Assembly (NCBI RefSeq): GCF_002887815.1
Contig: NZ_PDHO01000007.1
Span: 1 to 64,000 of the forward strand
Reading direction: 5' to 3'
Length of the DNA: 64,000 bases
Origin: Mycobacterium sp. ENV421
GTDB lineage: Bacteria; Actinomycetota; Actinomycetes; Mycobacteriales; Mycobacteriaceae
Shown here: positions 53,809-62,413 of the stretch, piece by piece
Numbering within the stretch: position 1 is the first letter of the stretch
How the letters are laid out: every line of letters begins with the position of its first letter
Notes under the pieces: model-generated
The model's input: the letters and a program-made list of their open reading frames with translations, nothing else
Database searches by the model: none
What the model was told of the DNA's origin: nothing
Program-made: the position numbers and the translations under genes

Positions 53809-53912
53809 GACGCAATCGTCGCCAGTGGCGTGCGCCACAGGTATCCACCGGCCAGAGGATCTTCGCAGTTGACCGTGGTGTCCACCGATCGGTGGACACC
53901 ACGAACCCTCGC

Positions 53913-54368
53913 CTAGCCGTCGAGGGCCGCCGCCAGCAGTTCATCGCTGGTCGAGGCATTATCGGGAGCCGCGGCCGTCATCATCACGGCGTGCGCCCGA
54001 TCGGCATCTGTTCCGACAGGTACGACGAGCAGGACCAGCTTCCCGCCGCCAATCCCCTGGACTTCAACCGTGTTGTTCGGTTGGCGGTTGTAGCCGTCGA
54101 GTCGGACGACTCGGCCGCCGATCAGTATCTTGCCGCGGGCCTTCACCCACTCCGTCATCTTGTAGAGGACATAGCTGATGGGGCCGAGGCGAACTGACAA
54201 CACCGCGAGCAGGTCGGGGACTTCCGCCTCGAGGTCGTCGCTATGCGGCCACCACGCCCCGTCAACGCGACCCGTCTGAGGACCCTTCGGCTTCAGTCTC
54301 AAGCGAGGTGTCGCCTGTGGTGGCGGTTCTTTCCAGCCAACTGATGTGCGGACTTCTGGTTGCGTCAT
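53913..54368 (-). CDS. DUF5994 family protein (paralogue 2)
   Basis: 151 aa from ATG 54368. DUF5994 core: PRLRLKPKGPQTGRVDGAWWPHSDD, LEAEVPDLLAVLSVRLGPISYVLYK, RVVRLDGYN. It shares the DGAWWPHS signature with paralogue 1 but is on the opposite strand. Function unknown. It may have arisen by duplication around the transporter gene. Confidence 0.82.
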   Translation of the reverse strand: MTQPEVRTSVGWKEPPPQATPRLRLKPKGPQTGRVDGAWWPHSDDLEAEVPDLLAVLSVRLGPISYVLYKMTEWVKARGKILIGGRVVRLDGYNRQPNNTVEVQGIGGGKLVLLVVPVGTDADRAHAVMMTAAAPDNASTSDELLAAALDG

Positions 54369-54760
54369 TGGACGCTCCTGTCTGCGGCCATGAAACCCAC
54401 CAAGATTGGGGGAGGTGACGCGATGGGTGAACGCGTCCGAAGCATCGCCGTACCGGCAGCCTACTCGCATCGGTACCGACATACGTCCTGACCGACAAAT
54501 CCGGGCAATCGGTTGGAAACCGTTCGTTATCAACGGAAATCGATGTGGACTCGCGCGACGCGGCTGCATGATGAGTGGCGCTTCCCGTGCTGTCCGATTC
54601 TTTCGCCGGCCGTCGTTGGCGCTCACGGCCTGGTCGCGGGGTGTAGGGTAGGTGGTGTTGGGAATCCAGCCAGTCCGGAATGACTCAGCCGTCCGCCGCT
54701 GACTCGCCGAGCATTCGCTCACGCCGGGCACGTCGGTGACAACCGCAAGACGGGATCACC
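54369..54760. other. Divergent promoter region without recognised genes
   Basis: 392 bp between DUF5994 (minus) and the glycosyltransferase (plus). No coding sequence, RNA gene or strong repeat is recognised. The glycosyltransferase promoter is expected here. Confidence 0.5.
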
Positions 54761-55942
54761 TTGAACCTTCACTCTGTCCTTCCAACAAATGTGCCTATTG
54801 GCTTTCGCCGCCAAGGCTTTTCCGGCATCCCGAGGGTCGGAATTCTGAGTACCTACCCGCCGACGTTGTGCGGATTGGCCACCTTCAGCGCAGCGCTGGC
54901 CGACGGGCTTCGCGCGAACGGTGCCGCCGTCGACGTCGTGCGGATCGCCGATGGAGCGCCAAGCAGCGATGTCCAGGTCATCGGAGAGTTGATCAACGGT
55001 GTACCGGCGTCGGTGTCCGCGGGCGTGCAGCTGCTGAACAGATCCGACGTGGTGGTCATCCAGCACGAGTACGGGATCTATGGCGGGGCTGACGGCGAAG
55101 ATGTTGTTGACATCATCCGTGGGATACAGGTTCCGACGATCGTTGTTGCCCATACCGTGCTCAAAGATCCCACGCCGCAACAACGTTGGGTACTGGAGAC
55201 GATAGTGGCCCAAGCCGATCAGGTGGTCGTGATGACCACCGCTGCGCGCGACCGTCTTTGTCTGGGCTACGAAGTCGACAGCCGGAAGATCATCACGATT
55301 CCGCACGGGGCCACCGTGGTGGCCAGGGCTCATGTCAAACGCGCCGGTCGTCCCACGCTCTTGACCTGGGGCCTGTTGGGGCCGGGCAAGGGCATCGAGC
55401 GAGTGATCGATGCGATGGCCACGCTCAGCGAACTCCCTGGCCGCCCCCTCTATCTGATCGCCGGTCGCACACATCCGAAGGTTCTCGCCGCGGAGGGCGA
55501 CGCCTACCTTGATGCACTGCGGGAACGGGCCAAGTGCCGCGGCGTCGCGGACTCGGTGAAATTCGACGTCGCTTACCGGGACAATCAGGCGCTTGGCGCG
55601 ATCATTCAGTCAGCGTCGGCGGTGGTCTTGCCTTACGACTCCACCGAACAAGTCACCTCGGGCGTACTGGTTGACGCCATCGCCAACGGACGCCCCGTCG
55701 TAGCGACCGCGTTCCCTCATGCGGCCGAACTGCTCGGCGACGGCACCGGAATCGTCGTGCCGCACGGTGACACGGATGCACTCACATCCGCCCTGCTTTC
55801 AGTGCTGACGCAGCCGCGGATGGCCGGGCAGATGGCGGCAAGGGCACGTCTGTTGGCTCCGACAATGGCGTGGCCGGTGGTTGCCAAGGACTATCTGGTT
55901 CTCGCTCAACGTCTTCGCTCCAGGATGTCGGCTCTCGTATGA
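54761..55942 (+). CDS. GT4-type glycosyltransferase
   Basis: 393 aa of GT-B fold: PRVGILSTYPPTLCGLATFSAALADGL (N-terminal nucleotide-fold start), QHEYGIYGG, PHGATVV, LTWGLLGPGKGIERVIDA, and the C-terminal PYDSTEQVTSGVLVDAIANGRPVVAT with the EX7E-like donor site. Retaining GT4 enzymes use NDP-sugars. TTG 54761 is the start given, with GTG 54791 possible. The stop overlaps the next gene (ATGA), beginning a three-gene coupled unit. Confidence 0.85.
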   Translation: MNLHSVLPTNVPIGFRRQGFSGIPRVGILSTYPPTLCGLATFSAALADGLRANGAAVDVVRIADGAPSSDVQVIGELINGVPASVSAGVQLLNRSDVVVIQHEYGIYGGADGEDVVDIIRGIQVPTIVVAHTVLKDPTPQQRWVLETIVAQADQVVVMTTAARDRLCLGYEVDSRKIITIPHGATVVARAHVKRAGRPTLLTWGLLGPGKGIERVIDAMATLSELPGRPLYLIAGRTHPKVLAAEGDAYLDALRERAKCRGVADSVKFDVAYRDNQALGAIIQSASAVVLPYDSTEQVTSGVLVDAIANGRPVVATAFPHAAELLGDGTGIVVPHGDTDALTSALLSVLTQPRMAGQMAARARLLAPTMAWPVVAKDYLVLAQRLRSRMSALV

Positions 55943-56958
55943 GCGAGCTGCCGATTCCGAACTTCGACCAACTGCTTCGGATGACGGACCATCGCGGGAC
56001 CTTTGAGCACGCGTGTCTTGACGAACCGCGGCCCGAGCACGGCTATTGCACTGACGACATGGCCCGCGTGCTCGTCGTCGCCGCCCGTGAGGCCGGTGCC
56101 TCCGGTGAGGTCAATCGCCTGGCCGGCGTTGCCGTGCGGTTTCTGAATGACGCCCAAGCCCTCGGTGGTGCCTGCCGGAATCGAATGGACGCTGCCGGTA
56201 AGTGGTTGGACGAGCCGAGCCTGGATGATGCCTGGGGTAGATGCATCTGGGGCCTCGGCACCGCAGTAGCGCACAGCGACGTCGTATGGGTGCGAAAGTC
56301 AGCGCTGGTTCAGTTCGAACGCGCCGCGCAAGGACGCTCGAAGTGGCCGCGCGCGATGGCATACGCCGCTTTGGGTGCCGTTGAAGTTCTAACGGTCCAT
56401 CCTGACCATCGCGCTGCCCGCAAACTGGTCACCGACTACGCGGTCTCAATTGCCAAGCCGAACGGGGATCCCGACTGGCCGTGGCCCGAGCCACGTCTGA
56501 GCTACGCCAATGCGGTTCTGGCCGAGGCGATCATTGGCGTGGGCGTGGCGCTGGAGGCACCGAAACTGTGGCAGCAGGGCCTCGATCTGTTGGCATGGCT
56601 TCTGGATATCGAAACCGTCAACGGTCACCTGTCGCCCACTCCGGTCGCGGGGCGCGGCCCGGGTGACCCTCAACCGGCTTTCGATCAACAGCCGATCGAG
56701 GTGGCAGCTCTGGCCGACGCGTGCGCTCGTGCCGCTGCCGTCGACGCCGCCGCGCAATGGAACGACGAAGTGCGAAAGGCCGTGGCGTGGTTCACCGGTG
56801 CCAATGACTCCGGCCAGCTGATGTGGGATCCGGCCACCGGCGGTGGATATGACGGGCTGCAGGCCGCCGGGGTCAACCTCAATCAAGGCGCTGAGTCGAC
56901 GCTGGCAGCGATCTCGACGATGCAGCACGGCCGGCGAATATCGTTGCTGCAGAGATGA
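55939..56958 (+). CDS. Six-hairpin glycosidase-like protein
   Basis: 339 aa from ATG 55939. Mostly alpha-helical with repeated W/G/A motifs: PRPEHGYCTDDMARVLVVAAREAG, DDAWGRCIWGLGTAV, WPWPEPRLSYANAVLAEAII, WDPATGGGYDGLQ. This fits an (alpha/alpha)6 toroid as in N-acylglucosamine 2-epimerase or GH families. It is coupled by ATGA overlaps to both neighbours. Probably acts on the same oligosaccharide as the GH130 protein, inferred. Confidence 0.75.
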   Translation: MSELPIPNFDQLLRMTDHRGTFEHACLDEPRPEHGYCTDDMARVLVVAAREAGASGEVNRLAGVAVRFLNDAQALGGACRNRMDAAGKWLDEPSLDDAWGRCIWGLGTAVAHSDVVWVRKSALVQFERAAQGRSKWPRAMAYAALGAVEVLTVHPDHRAARKLVTDYAVSIAKPNGDPDWPWPEPRLSYANAVLAEAIIGVGVALEAPKLWQQGLDLLAWLLDIETVNGHLSPTPVAGRGPGDPQPAFDQQPIEVAALADACARAAAVDAAAQWNDEVRKAVAWFTGANDSGQLMWDPATGGGYDGLQAAGVNLNQGAESTLAAISTMQHGRRISLLQR

Positions 56959-58436
56959 CGTCGATGGAAGTTGATCTCGCCAAGCGTGTCCCACTCCGGC
57001 TGACGCACGATAGATCACGGGTCGTCACCCGCCTTTTCGTGCCTGGCCAGGAAGGCTTCGAGCAGCAGGATTCGCGGGCGGGAGCGGTGCTTGCGCGCAT
57101 CCTCGCGCTGGGTGAAGACGACGTTATGCGCTCGCTGGATGACGTGATCAGCCGATTCGACAGTCGGCATCGCGATCTGGGCGGCACGTTCCGGCGGCAC
57201 GCGCGCGAACTTGCCGACCGGCTGCGGCCAGATGCGCGAGTGTCCGATGCCCGGATGTTGTTACTGGGCGCCACTTTCACCAGCGAGTACGCGATCGAGG
57301 GTGCGGCGCTGTGCAATCCGAGCATCGTTGCACACCCTGACCAGACCGGGACGACCACAGGTGAGCTACGAATTCTGCTGAGTGTGCGAGGTATTGGTGA
57401 AGGCCACCGGTCGTCGATCGGATTTCGGACGGGTGTGGTTGATGCGACCGGATGCCCCCGCATCGACCCTGCAGGTGCGTTCGCTACGCTCGGCGCGACG
57501 GCGCCGGGCGGCTTGGACGCCGCAGTCTTCCGCAGCGAGCTCCACCAGTTCGGCGATGACGGGGAAGCGGCCAACTACGTCCTGGAACCACTCGGTGAGT
57601 GCTTTACCCGTACCGACCTGGAGGAGAGGCTGGTCCAACTGCAGTCTCACTCGAGCACCCGTGGACGCGTGCTCGAGACAATCTCCGAGATCCGCGCGAT
57701 CGCGGACAGGAGCTACGCTGTTGAATTCCCGGACCAGGTGCCGATTTCCGAACGGGTGCTGTGGCCTGCGACGGACGCCGAGTCGGTCGGTATGGAGGAC
57801 GCGCGCTTCGTGCGCTTCGTGAACGACGATGGCTCTGTGACCTTCTACGCCACCTACACCGCTTACAGCGGATCGCGCATAAGCCAACAGCTGTTGGAGA
57901 CGGCCGACTTCCGGTCCTTCACCTCGAAGCCCATGGTTGGGCGCGCTGCGGCCAACAAGGGTCTGGCATTGTTTCCGCGTCGCATCAACGGCCGGTACGC
58001 CGGGTTGTCGAGGGCGGATCGCGAGTCGAACTCGATCGCGTATTCGGATCACCCATTCGTGTGGACGGACGCGCGCCCGTGCCAGCGCTCGGTCGAGGCC
58101 TGGGAGGTCTTGCAACTGGGCAACTGTGGTTCACCGATCGAGACCGATGCCGGATGGTTGGTGCTCACCCATGGGGTCGGCCCGATGCGCACCTACCGGA
58201 TAGGTGCCCTGTTGCTCGACCTCGATGACCCGACGAAAGTGATCGGCAGGCTGCACGAGCCGCTGTTGAGTCCCGCCCCGGACGAGCAGGACGGTTACGT
58301 ACCCAACGTGGTCTATTCGTGTGGCGCAATCGTTCACGCCGGCACCTTGGTGCTGCCTTACGGGATCGGGGACGCTTCGATCGGATTCGCGACCATCGCG
58401 ATGCCCGACCTGATGTCGGCGCTCGGGTCGGGATGA
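56955..58436 (+). CDS. GH130-family glycoside phosphorylase/hydrolase
   Basis: 493 aa. N-terminal ~100 residues are helical; the catalytic five-bladed propeller follows. GH130 marks are GMEDARFVRF (catalytic Asp), ANKGLALFPRRINGRYAGLSR, YRIGALLLDLDDPTKVIGRLHEPLL, and VPNVVYSCGAIVHAG. Family members phosphorolyse or hydrolyse beta-1,2- or beta-1,4-mannosides. Coupled by a 4-bp overlap to the hairpin protein. The trio suggests making and trimming a mannose-containing glycan; the substrate is not proven. Confidence 0.85.
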   Translation: MTSMEVDLAKRVPLRLTHDRSRVVTRLFVPGQEGFEQQDSRAGAVLARILALGEDDVMRSLDDVISRFDSRHRDLGGTFRRHARELADRLRPDARVSDARMLLLGATFTSEYAIEGAALCNPSIVAHPDQTGTTTGELRILLSVRGIGEGHRSSIGFRTGVVDATGCPRIDPAGAFATLGATAPGGLDAAVFRSELHQFGDDGEAANYVLEPLGECFTRTDLEERLVQLQSHSSTRGRVLETISEIRAIADRSYAVEFPDQVPISERVLWPATDAESVGMEDARFVRFVNDDGSVTFYATYTAYSGSRISQQLLETADFRSFTSKPMVGRAAANKGLALFPRRINGRYAGLSRADRESNSIAYSDHPFVWTDARPCQRSVEAWEVLQLGNCGSPIETDAGWLVLTHGVGPMRTYRIGALLLDLDDPTKVIGRLHEPLLSPAPDEQDGYVPNVVYSCGAIVHAGTLVLPYGIGDASIGFATIAMPDLMSALGSG

Positions 58437-58521
58437 CGTTCAGGCGGATCGCGCACGGCCCGTTTTGCGTTGGCTTGACATGGAGAACAACAGCTCGCGG
58501 ACGCGGGCAGAGGGATGTGTC

Positions 58522-58713
58522 ATGACCTACGTCAGACGAATCCGGGTGGCCAACGGAGACAACGACTGGCTTACCGTGAACGATATTGTGCGTGCGGGTG
58601 TCCGGCGCTCGGCGCGCCGTCGAGAAACGATTGCAGCCGAGGAGATTTGGGATTCCGAAGGCGGTCGGTTAGAGCCTGCGGCTGTCACTCCTTCGAGATT
58701 CTGGTGGACTTGA
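58522..58713 (+). CDS. Small conserved-looking hypothetical protein
   Basis: 63 aa from ATG 58522, with AGAGGGA 8 bases before; ATG 58480 would give 77 aa. Basic N-terminus (MTYVRRIRVANGDNDWLTV), then NDIVRAGVRRSARRRETIAAEE and RLEPAAVTPSRFWW. No family recognised. It sits in a same-strand gap between the GH130 and transglutaminase genes. Confidence 0.45.
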   Translation: MTYVRRIRVANGDNDWLTVNDIVRAGVRRSARRRETIAAEEIWDSEGGRLEPAAVTPSRFWWT

Positions 58714-58738
58714 GCGCAGCGCGGCCGGGCGGGGCATC

Positions 58739-59551
58739 ATGGTCGTTATGAAGCGAGAGGTGGCCGCCCAGCTCGAGGTGGAGATCAGCGGTCCGACGAC
58801 TCTGGAGTTCCAAATCGCCGTCGCGCCGCATCCGGGAGCCGAAGTGTCCGAGGCGTTGTCCTTCGTCCTGAACGGGCTCCCCGTCCCAGCGGTGGAGATC
58901 AGCGGTGAGCATGGCAACCGAATCCACAAACTCGATGTTCCGGTGGGAACGCTGAGGGTCGCCTATGAGGCGACGATCGTGGGCCGAACGAACCCGGCGC
59001 CAGTGACCGAGTACGACTTGTCAAGGTACCTGCGCCCCAGCAGATATGCGGAGGCTGACAAGTTCTATGGCTTCGCCGCAACGGAGTTCGGTGACTACCT
59101 CGACTCGGAATCGCTGTTGGAGCACGTGGCGTCCTGGGTGGGGAACAGATTGAACTATGTGCCCGGCTCCAGCGACCCGATCGATGGCGCGGTGGATACG
59201 TTGCTGGCGGGGGCGGGGGTGTGTCGCGACTTCGCCCACCTGGTCGTCGCTCTGCTACGGGCGGTCAACGTGCCCGCCCGAGTCGTCTCGGTGTACGCGC
59301 CGGGTCTGTACCCCATGGATTTTCACGCTGTCGCCGAGGCGTACGTGAGAGGGCAGTGGAGGGTCGTCGACGGAACGCTCTTGGCGCCGCGGCAAACCCT
59401 GGTGCGGATTGCCACCGGCCGTGACGCGGCGGACATTGCCTTCCTGGACAACCATAAGGGCGCGATCACGCTGAACAGACTGGAGGTCATGGCGATCGTC
59501 GACGGCGATCTGCCCAGAGACTCGCTTGATCAACTGGTGTCGATCCAGTGA
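58739..59551 (+). CDS. Transglutaminase-like cysteine protease-fold protein
   Basis: 270 aa. N-terminal Ig-like/transglutaminase-N domain (~1-95), then a transglutaminase core: GVCRDFAHLVVALLRAVNVPARVVS (catalytic Cys ~161), MDFHAVAEAYVRGQW (His), VVDGT (Asp). Such proteins may hydrolyse or cross-link peptides. No signal peptide, so cytoplasmic. It is the last larger gene after the GH130 cluster on the same strand; a direct link is not shown. Confidence 0.85.
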   Translation: MVVMKREVAAQLEVEISGPTTLEFQIAVAPHPGAEVSEALSFVLNGLPVPAVEISGEHGNRIHKLDVPVGTLRVAYEATIVGRTNPAPVTEYDLSRYLRPSRYAEADKFYGFAATEFGDYLDSESLLEHVASWVGNRLNYVPGSSDPIDGAVDTLLAGAGVCRDFAHLVVALLRAVNVPARVVSVYAPGLYPMDFHAVAEAYVRGQWRVVDGTLLAPRQTLVRIATGRDAADIAFLDNHKGAITLNRLEVMAIVDGDLPRDSLDQLVSIQ

Positions 59552-59630
59552 GCCGAGAGACGATGCCGCACGCATCATCGAAACGACTCGATCGGCCGCA
59601 CTGTCTCAGCATTGGGACCACAATTCCGGT

Positions 59631-59831
59631 ATGGATATACAGATTCACCAAGCGGACGGGCGAGTAAGTCGTTACCCAGACGCCACCGGCTATGAGCTGA
59701 TGCCCGATGCGGTGCTCAAGGTTGATGTTGATGGAAGCCTGCTGTTCTTCAATTCACGGTTCTGGCTTCAGCTGGCGGTCGACGTGGCCGATCCGGACCC
59801 GTTCAACGTGAACGCGAACCCATTGAGATAG
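59631..59831 (+). CDS. Small hypothetical protein
   Basis: 66 aa from ATG 59631 (MDIQIHQADGRVSRYPDATG at the start, then DAVLKVDVDGSLLFFNSRFW). Beta-strand-rich; CCGGT before the ATG is a weak ribosome site. No family recognised. Converges with the dehydrogenase gene. Confidence 0.45.
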   Translation: MDIQIHQADGRVSRYPDATGYELMPDAVLKVDVDGSLLFFNSRFWLQLAVDVADPDPFNVNANPLR

Positions 59832-59878
59832 CCTCGCCCATCTGAAATCTGGCGCCGTTGTCGTTGAGCCGCAGTGGC

Positions 59879-61042
59879 TTACGTCGCTACGCGGTGCGGG
59901 TAGTCCTTCGCTCGATGCTGGAACGACAAGATCGTCGGGTTGCGGACAACACCGTCGCGAATCTCCACAGCCCGGGAGACCGTCGTGCTGCTGTCCCAGA
60001 AATCCGGTCCGGCCAAGACTGTCGAGATGTGCGGCAACAGCGCCTCACTGATCTCCCACGTTGCCGAATTCCACAGGTACGACGGGCTGTGGTCGACGGC
60101 GTAGTAGTAGACGTCGGAACCCACGGTGATGATCGGGTCGGTGAACGACGTCGGCCGTGCCCAGCTGAAGCCCATCCCGGTGTCGCAGGAGACGTCGATG
60201 ATCAGGCTGCCGGGAGCGAACGCCTCGAGTTGGTCTGCGGTCACGAAGATCAGGGGCGCGTCGGGATCCTGAAGGACGCAGTTGACGACAATGTCGTTGT
60301 CGGCCAGCAGCTCCGCTGCCGGTGCAGGACCGTCGGGGGTGTCCGCCCACGTACGCGCGGCATCGTCGGAGTCCTGCCACATCTTGAAGATCTGGGTGGA
60401 GTGAATCGGCGAGGCAACCGCGGCCGCATCGCGGTTCGTGAGCACCCGCACGTCGTCGACGCCGTGCGCATTGAGCGCGGTGACCGCTCCACGAGCGGTC
60501 GCACCGAATCCGATCACCGCCGCCCGCAACCGTCGGCCATAACTGCCGGTGATGCCTGCCAACTGCATCGCATGGAGGACGGAGCAATAACCGGCGAGTT
60601 CATTGTTCTTGTGGAACACGTGGAGCGCGAAGGAACCATCGGCGTGCCAATGGTTCATCGCCTCGAAGGCGATCAGCGTCAATCGTCGGTCGATGGCGGT
60701 CTGCGTCAAGGCAGCGTCCTGGACACAGTGTGGCCATCCCCAGACCACTTGTCCGACCTTCATCTCCGCGAGGTCTTCGGCCTGGACCTTGGGCAGCAGG
60801 ATGACGTCACACTCGGCGATCAACTGATCGCGCGGCTTGATCCCGGCGACCAGCCCGGCCAGAGTCTCGTCAGTAACGCCGAACTGCTCGCCAAAGCCGT
60901 GCTCGAGAAATATCCGCTGTCGCAGCGCGGCGTCGATTCTGTCGATATGCGAGGGATGGATGGGTAGTCGACGCTCGTTCTCTTTGCGCGATCGAGCGAG
61001 CACGCCGAGTGAAAGTTGAGAATCCTCAGGGCTTTTCGACAT
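59879..61042 (-). CDS. N5-(carboxyethyl)ornithine synthase-like / alanine-dehydrogenase-fold enzyme
   Basis: 387 aa from ATG 61042. Alanine dehydrogenase/PNT fold: LGVLARSRKENERRLPIHPSH (substrate-binding start), IFLEHGFGEQFGV, AAVIGFGATARGAV (nucleotide GxGxxG-like), LIIDVSCDTGMGFSWARPT. The last pattern is seen in N5-(carboxyethyl)ornithine synthases, which condense pyruvate with ornithine using NADPH. The precise substrate is not certain. The long upstream frame is not coding. Confidence 0.78.
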   Translation of the reverse strand: MSKSPEDSQLSLGVLARSRKENERRLPIHPSHIDRIDAALRQRIFLEHGFGEQFGVTDETLAGLVAGIKPRDQLIAECDVILLPKVQAEDLAEMKVGQVVWGWPHCVQDAALTQTAIDRRLTLIAFEAMNHWHADGSFALHVFHKNNELAGYCSVLHAMQLAGITGSYGRRLRAAVIGFGATARGAVTALNAHGVDDVRVLTNRDAAAVASPIHSTQIFKMWQDSDDAARTWADTPDGPAPAAELLADNDIVVNCVLQDPDAPLIFVTADQLEAFAPGSLIIDVSCDTGMGFSWARPTSFTDPIITVGSDVYYYAVDHSPSYLWNSATWEISEALLPHISTVLAGPDFWDSSTTVSRAVEIRDGVVRNPTILSFQHRAKDYPHRVAT

Positions 61043-61127
61043 GCAATGGGCCTCTGTTCCCGAGGGTGGCGCGTTCACAGCCTGGCTGCGGAGCCGACTG
61101 GCCACCGCACCCAAACCATAGCTCACG

Positions 61128-61307
61128 TCAGAGGCGGTACATCTCCCGCGACATCCTTGAGTGCTCCACGAAGCCGGCGCGCGGCGGTGGGGAGTTGAGG
61201 TTCTTACCCCGTGGTTCCTGCTCGGCGAATGCGGGCGCACGCAACCATGCGGCGACCCGGTTCAGGAAGCGTCCCGGCGACAGTCCGCCGGCTCCGATAG
61301 CGACCAT
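61128..61307 (-). CDS. Small protein divergent from TetR gene
   Basis: 59 aa from ATG 61307, with GGAGG 6 bases upstream (a GTG just before is also possible). It begins MVAIGAGGLSPGRFLNRVAA and ends FVEHSRMSREMYRL, Arg/Pro-rich. No family certain. It faces the TetR promoter and its palindrome, so TetR probably controls it. Confidence 0.55.
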   Translation of the reverse strand: MVAIGAGGLSPGRFLNRVAAWLRAPAFAEQEPRGKNLNSPPPRAGFVEHSRMSREMYRL

Positions 61308-61339
61308 CACGGTCCTCCGTTCGATCGACCCCTTGGCGC

Positions 61340-61385
61340 TAGACTAGATCGTCTAGACTGATAGGTCTAGACGATGTGGTCTAGG
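61340..61385. promoter_or_regulatory. Extended palindrome with four GTCTAG half-sites
   Basis: A perfect inverted repeat ATCGTCTAGAC (61349-61359) and GTCTAGACGAT (61366-61376) with a TGATAG spacer. Flanks CTAGAC (61340-61345) and GTCTAG (61380-61385) extend the symmetry about the same centre. It lies between the divergent TetR and 59-aa genes and is the probable TetR operator. Confidence 0.75.
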
Positions 61386-61462
61386 CCACATCGTCCAATC
61401 GCGGTCGGACGCGACCTATAGTTGGGAAAGCCCAGTTCATTGATGGTTCGAAGGCGGTTCTC

Positions 61463-62065
61463 ATGACCACGCAGCAGGAAGCACCGCTCTCGCACAAGGA
61501 GCGACTGTTTCGCGCTGGTGCGAAGTTGTTCTACGAAAACGGCTTCCACGGAACCACGATCGACGCTGTCCTCGCGGAGGCCGGCGTACCGAAGGGCTCG
61601 TTCTACCACCACTTCGGATCCAAAGATGCCTTCGGCCAAGCCGTCTTGAACCGCTATATGGGATTCCAGGGTGAACTGGTCGCCACCTGGGCCGCCAGGA
61701 CCGACCTGTCGACCGCGGACATCGTGACCGGCTACTACCGGGACATGTCCCAGGTCTTCGTCAAGTCAGGGTTTCAGACGGCGTGTCTGACCGGAAAGTT
61801 CTCCACCGAGGTGGCCGCCACCTCCGACGTTTTCCGTCCGCAGCTTGCCGACCAAATTGAGGGATGGAAGGTGCGGCTCTCATCGCTGTTCGCCACGGGT
61901 CAGGAGCGCGGCGACGTGCGCCGGGACCGCACCGCCGAGGATCTCGCCGATGTGGTGCTCGCACTCATTCAGGGTTCGTTCGTGTTGACCCTGTCGACCC
62001 GCGACGAGCACACGCTCGCGGCGGTGTGTGACGCGATCCGGCAACTCATCGAACCTCCGAACTGA
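61463..62065 (+). CDS. TetR-family repressor (AcuR-like)
   Basis: 200 aa. Helix-turn-helix at ~14-60: ERLFRAGAKLFYENGFHGTTIDAVLAEAGVPKGSFYHHFGSK. The C-terminal part (FQTACLTGKFSTEVAATSDVF, QGSFVLTLS) resembles the TetR_C_6/AcuR group. Divergent from a 59-aa protein; a strong palindrome in between is its likely site. Its stop is followed by a bidirectional terminator. Confidence 0.85.
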   Translation: MTTQQEAPLSHKERLFRAGAKLFYENGFHGTTIDAVLAEAGVPKGSFYHHFGSKDAFGQAVLNRYMGFQGELVATWAARTDLSTADIVTGYYRDMSQVFVKSGFQTACLTGKFSTEVAATSDVFRPQLADQIEGWKVRLSSLFATGQERGDVRRDRTAEDLADVVLALIQGSFVLTLSTRDEHTLAAVCDAIRQLIEPPN

Positions 62066-62079
62066 TCCTGCCAAAAGCG

Positions 62080-62112
62080 AAGGGCTGGTGCGGTTTTGCC
62101 GCACCAGCCCTT
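62080..62112. terminator. Bidirectional intrinsic terminator
   Basis: Perfect 14-bp stem AAGGGCTGGTGCGG / CCGCACCAGCCCTT, 5-nt loop TTTTG, in the convergent gap between TetR (plus) and the cold-shock gene (minus). The stem ends in AA/TT but no T-tract follows; such GC-rich stems are typical of mycobacterial terminators. Confidence 0.8.
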
Positions 62113-62133
62113 GCTTGTGGTATGAGGTCCGAG

Positions 62134-62337
62134 TCAGACCGCGGAAACCCGCGTCGCCTGGGGGCCCTTGGGTCCCTGTCCGACCTCGAACTGGACTCGC
62201 TGGTTCTCCTCGAGCGACTTGTAGCCGTTGCCCTGGATTTCCGAGTAGTGCACGAACAGATCCTGCTCGCCACTGTCAGGAGCGATGAAGCCGAAGCCCT
62301 TTTCGCCGTTGAACCATTTCACAGTTCCCTGTGCCAT
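62134..62337 (-). CDS. Cold-shock protein (CspA family)
   Basis: 67 aa, single cold-shock domain, full length. RNP1 GFGFI (KGFGFIAPD) and RNP2-like LFVHYSEIQ are present: [20 protein letters not shown]. Binds single-stranded nucleic acid and acts as an RNA chaperone in the cytoplasm. GAGAGAAGAAG precedes ATG. It lies downstream of a DEAD-box helicase on the same strand, with two hairpins in between. Confidence 0.95.
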   Translation of the reverse strand: MAQGTVKWFNGEKGFGFIAPDSGEQDLFVHYSEIQGNGYKSLEENQRVQFEVGQGPKGPQATRVSAV

Positions 62338-62362
62338 CTATTTCTTCTTCTCTCATTCAGAT

Positions 62363-62406
62363 GGATGCCGGAGGCATCCCTTGCTCGCTCCGGCGGGCCC
62401 GCCGGA
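62363..62406. promoter_or_regulatory. Two hairpins between DEAD-box gene and cspA
   Basis: TCCGGCGGGCCCGCCGGA (62389-62406) is a perfect 18-bp palindrome 7 bp past the helicase stop. GGATGCC-GGA-GGCATCC (62363-62379) is a 7-bp stem nearer the csp start. They may attenuate, process or thermally control the transcript. Confidence 0.5.
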
Positions 62407-62413
62407 ACGAAAT

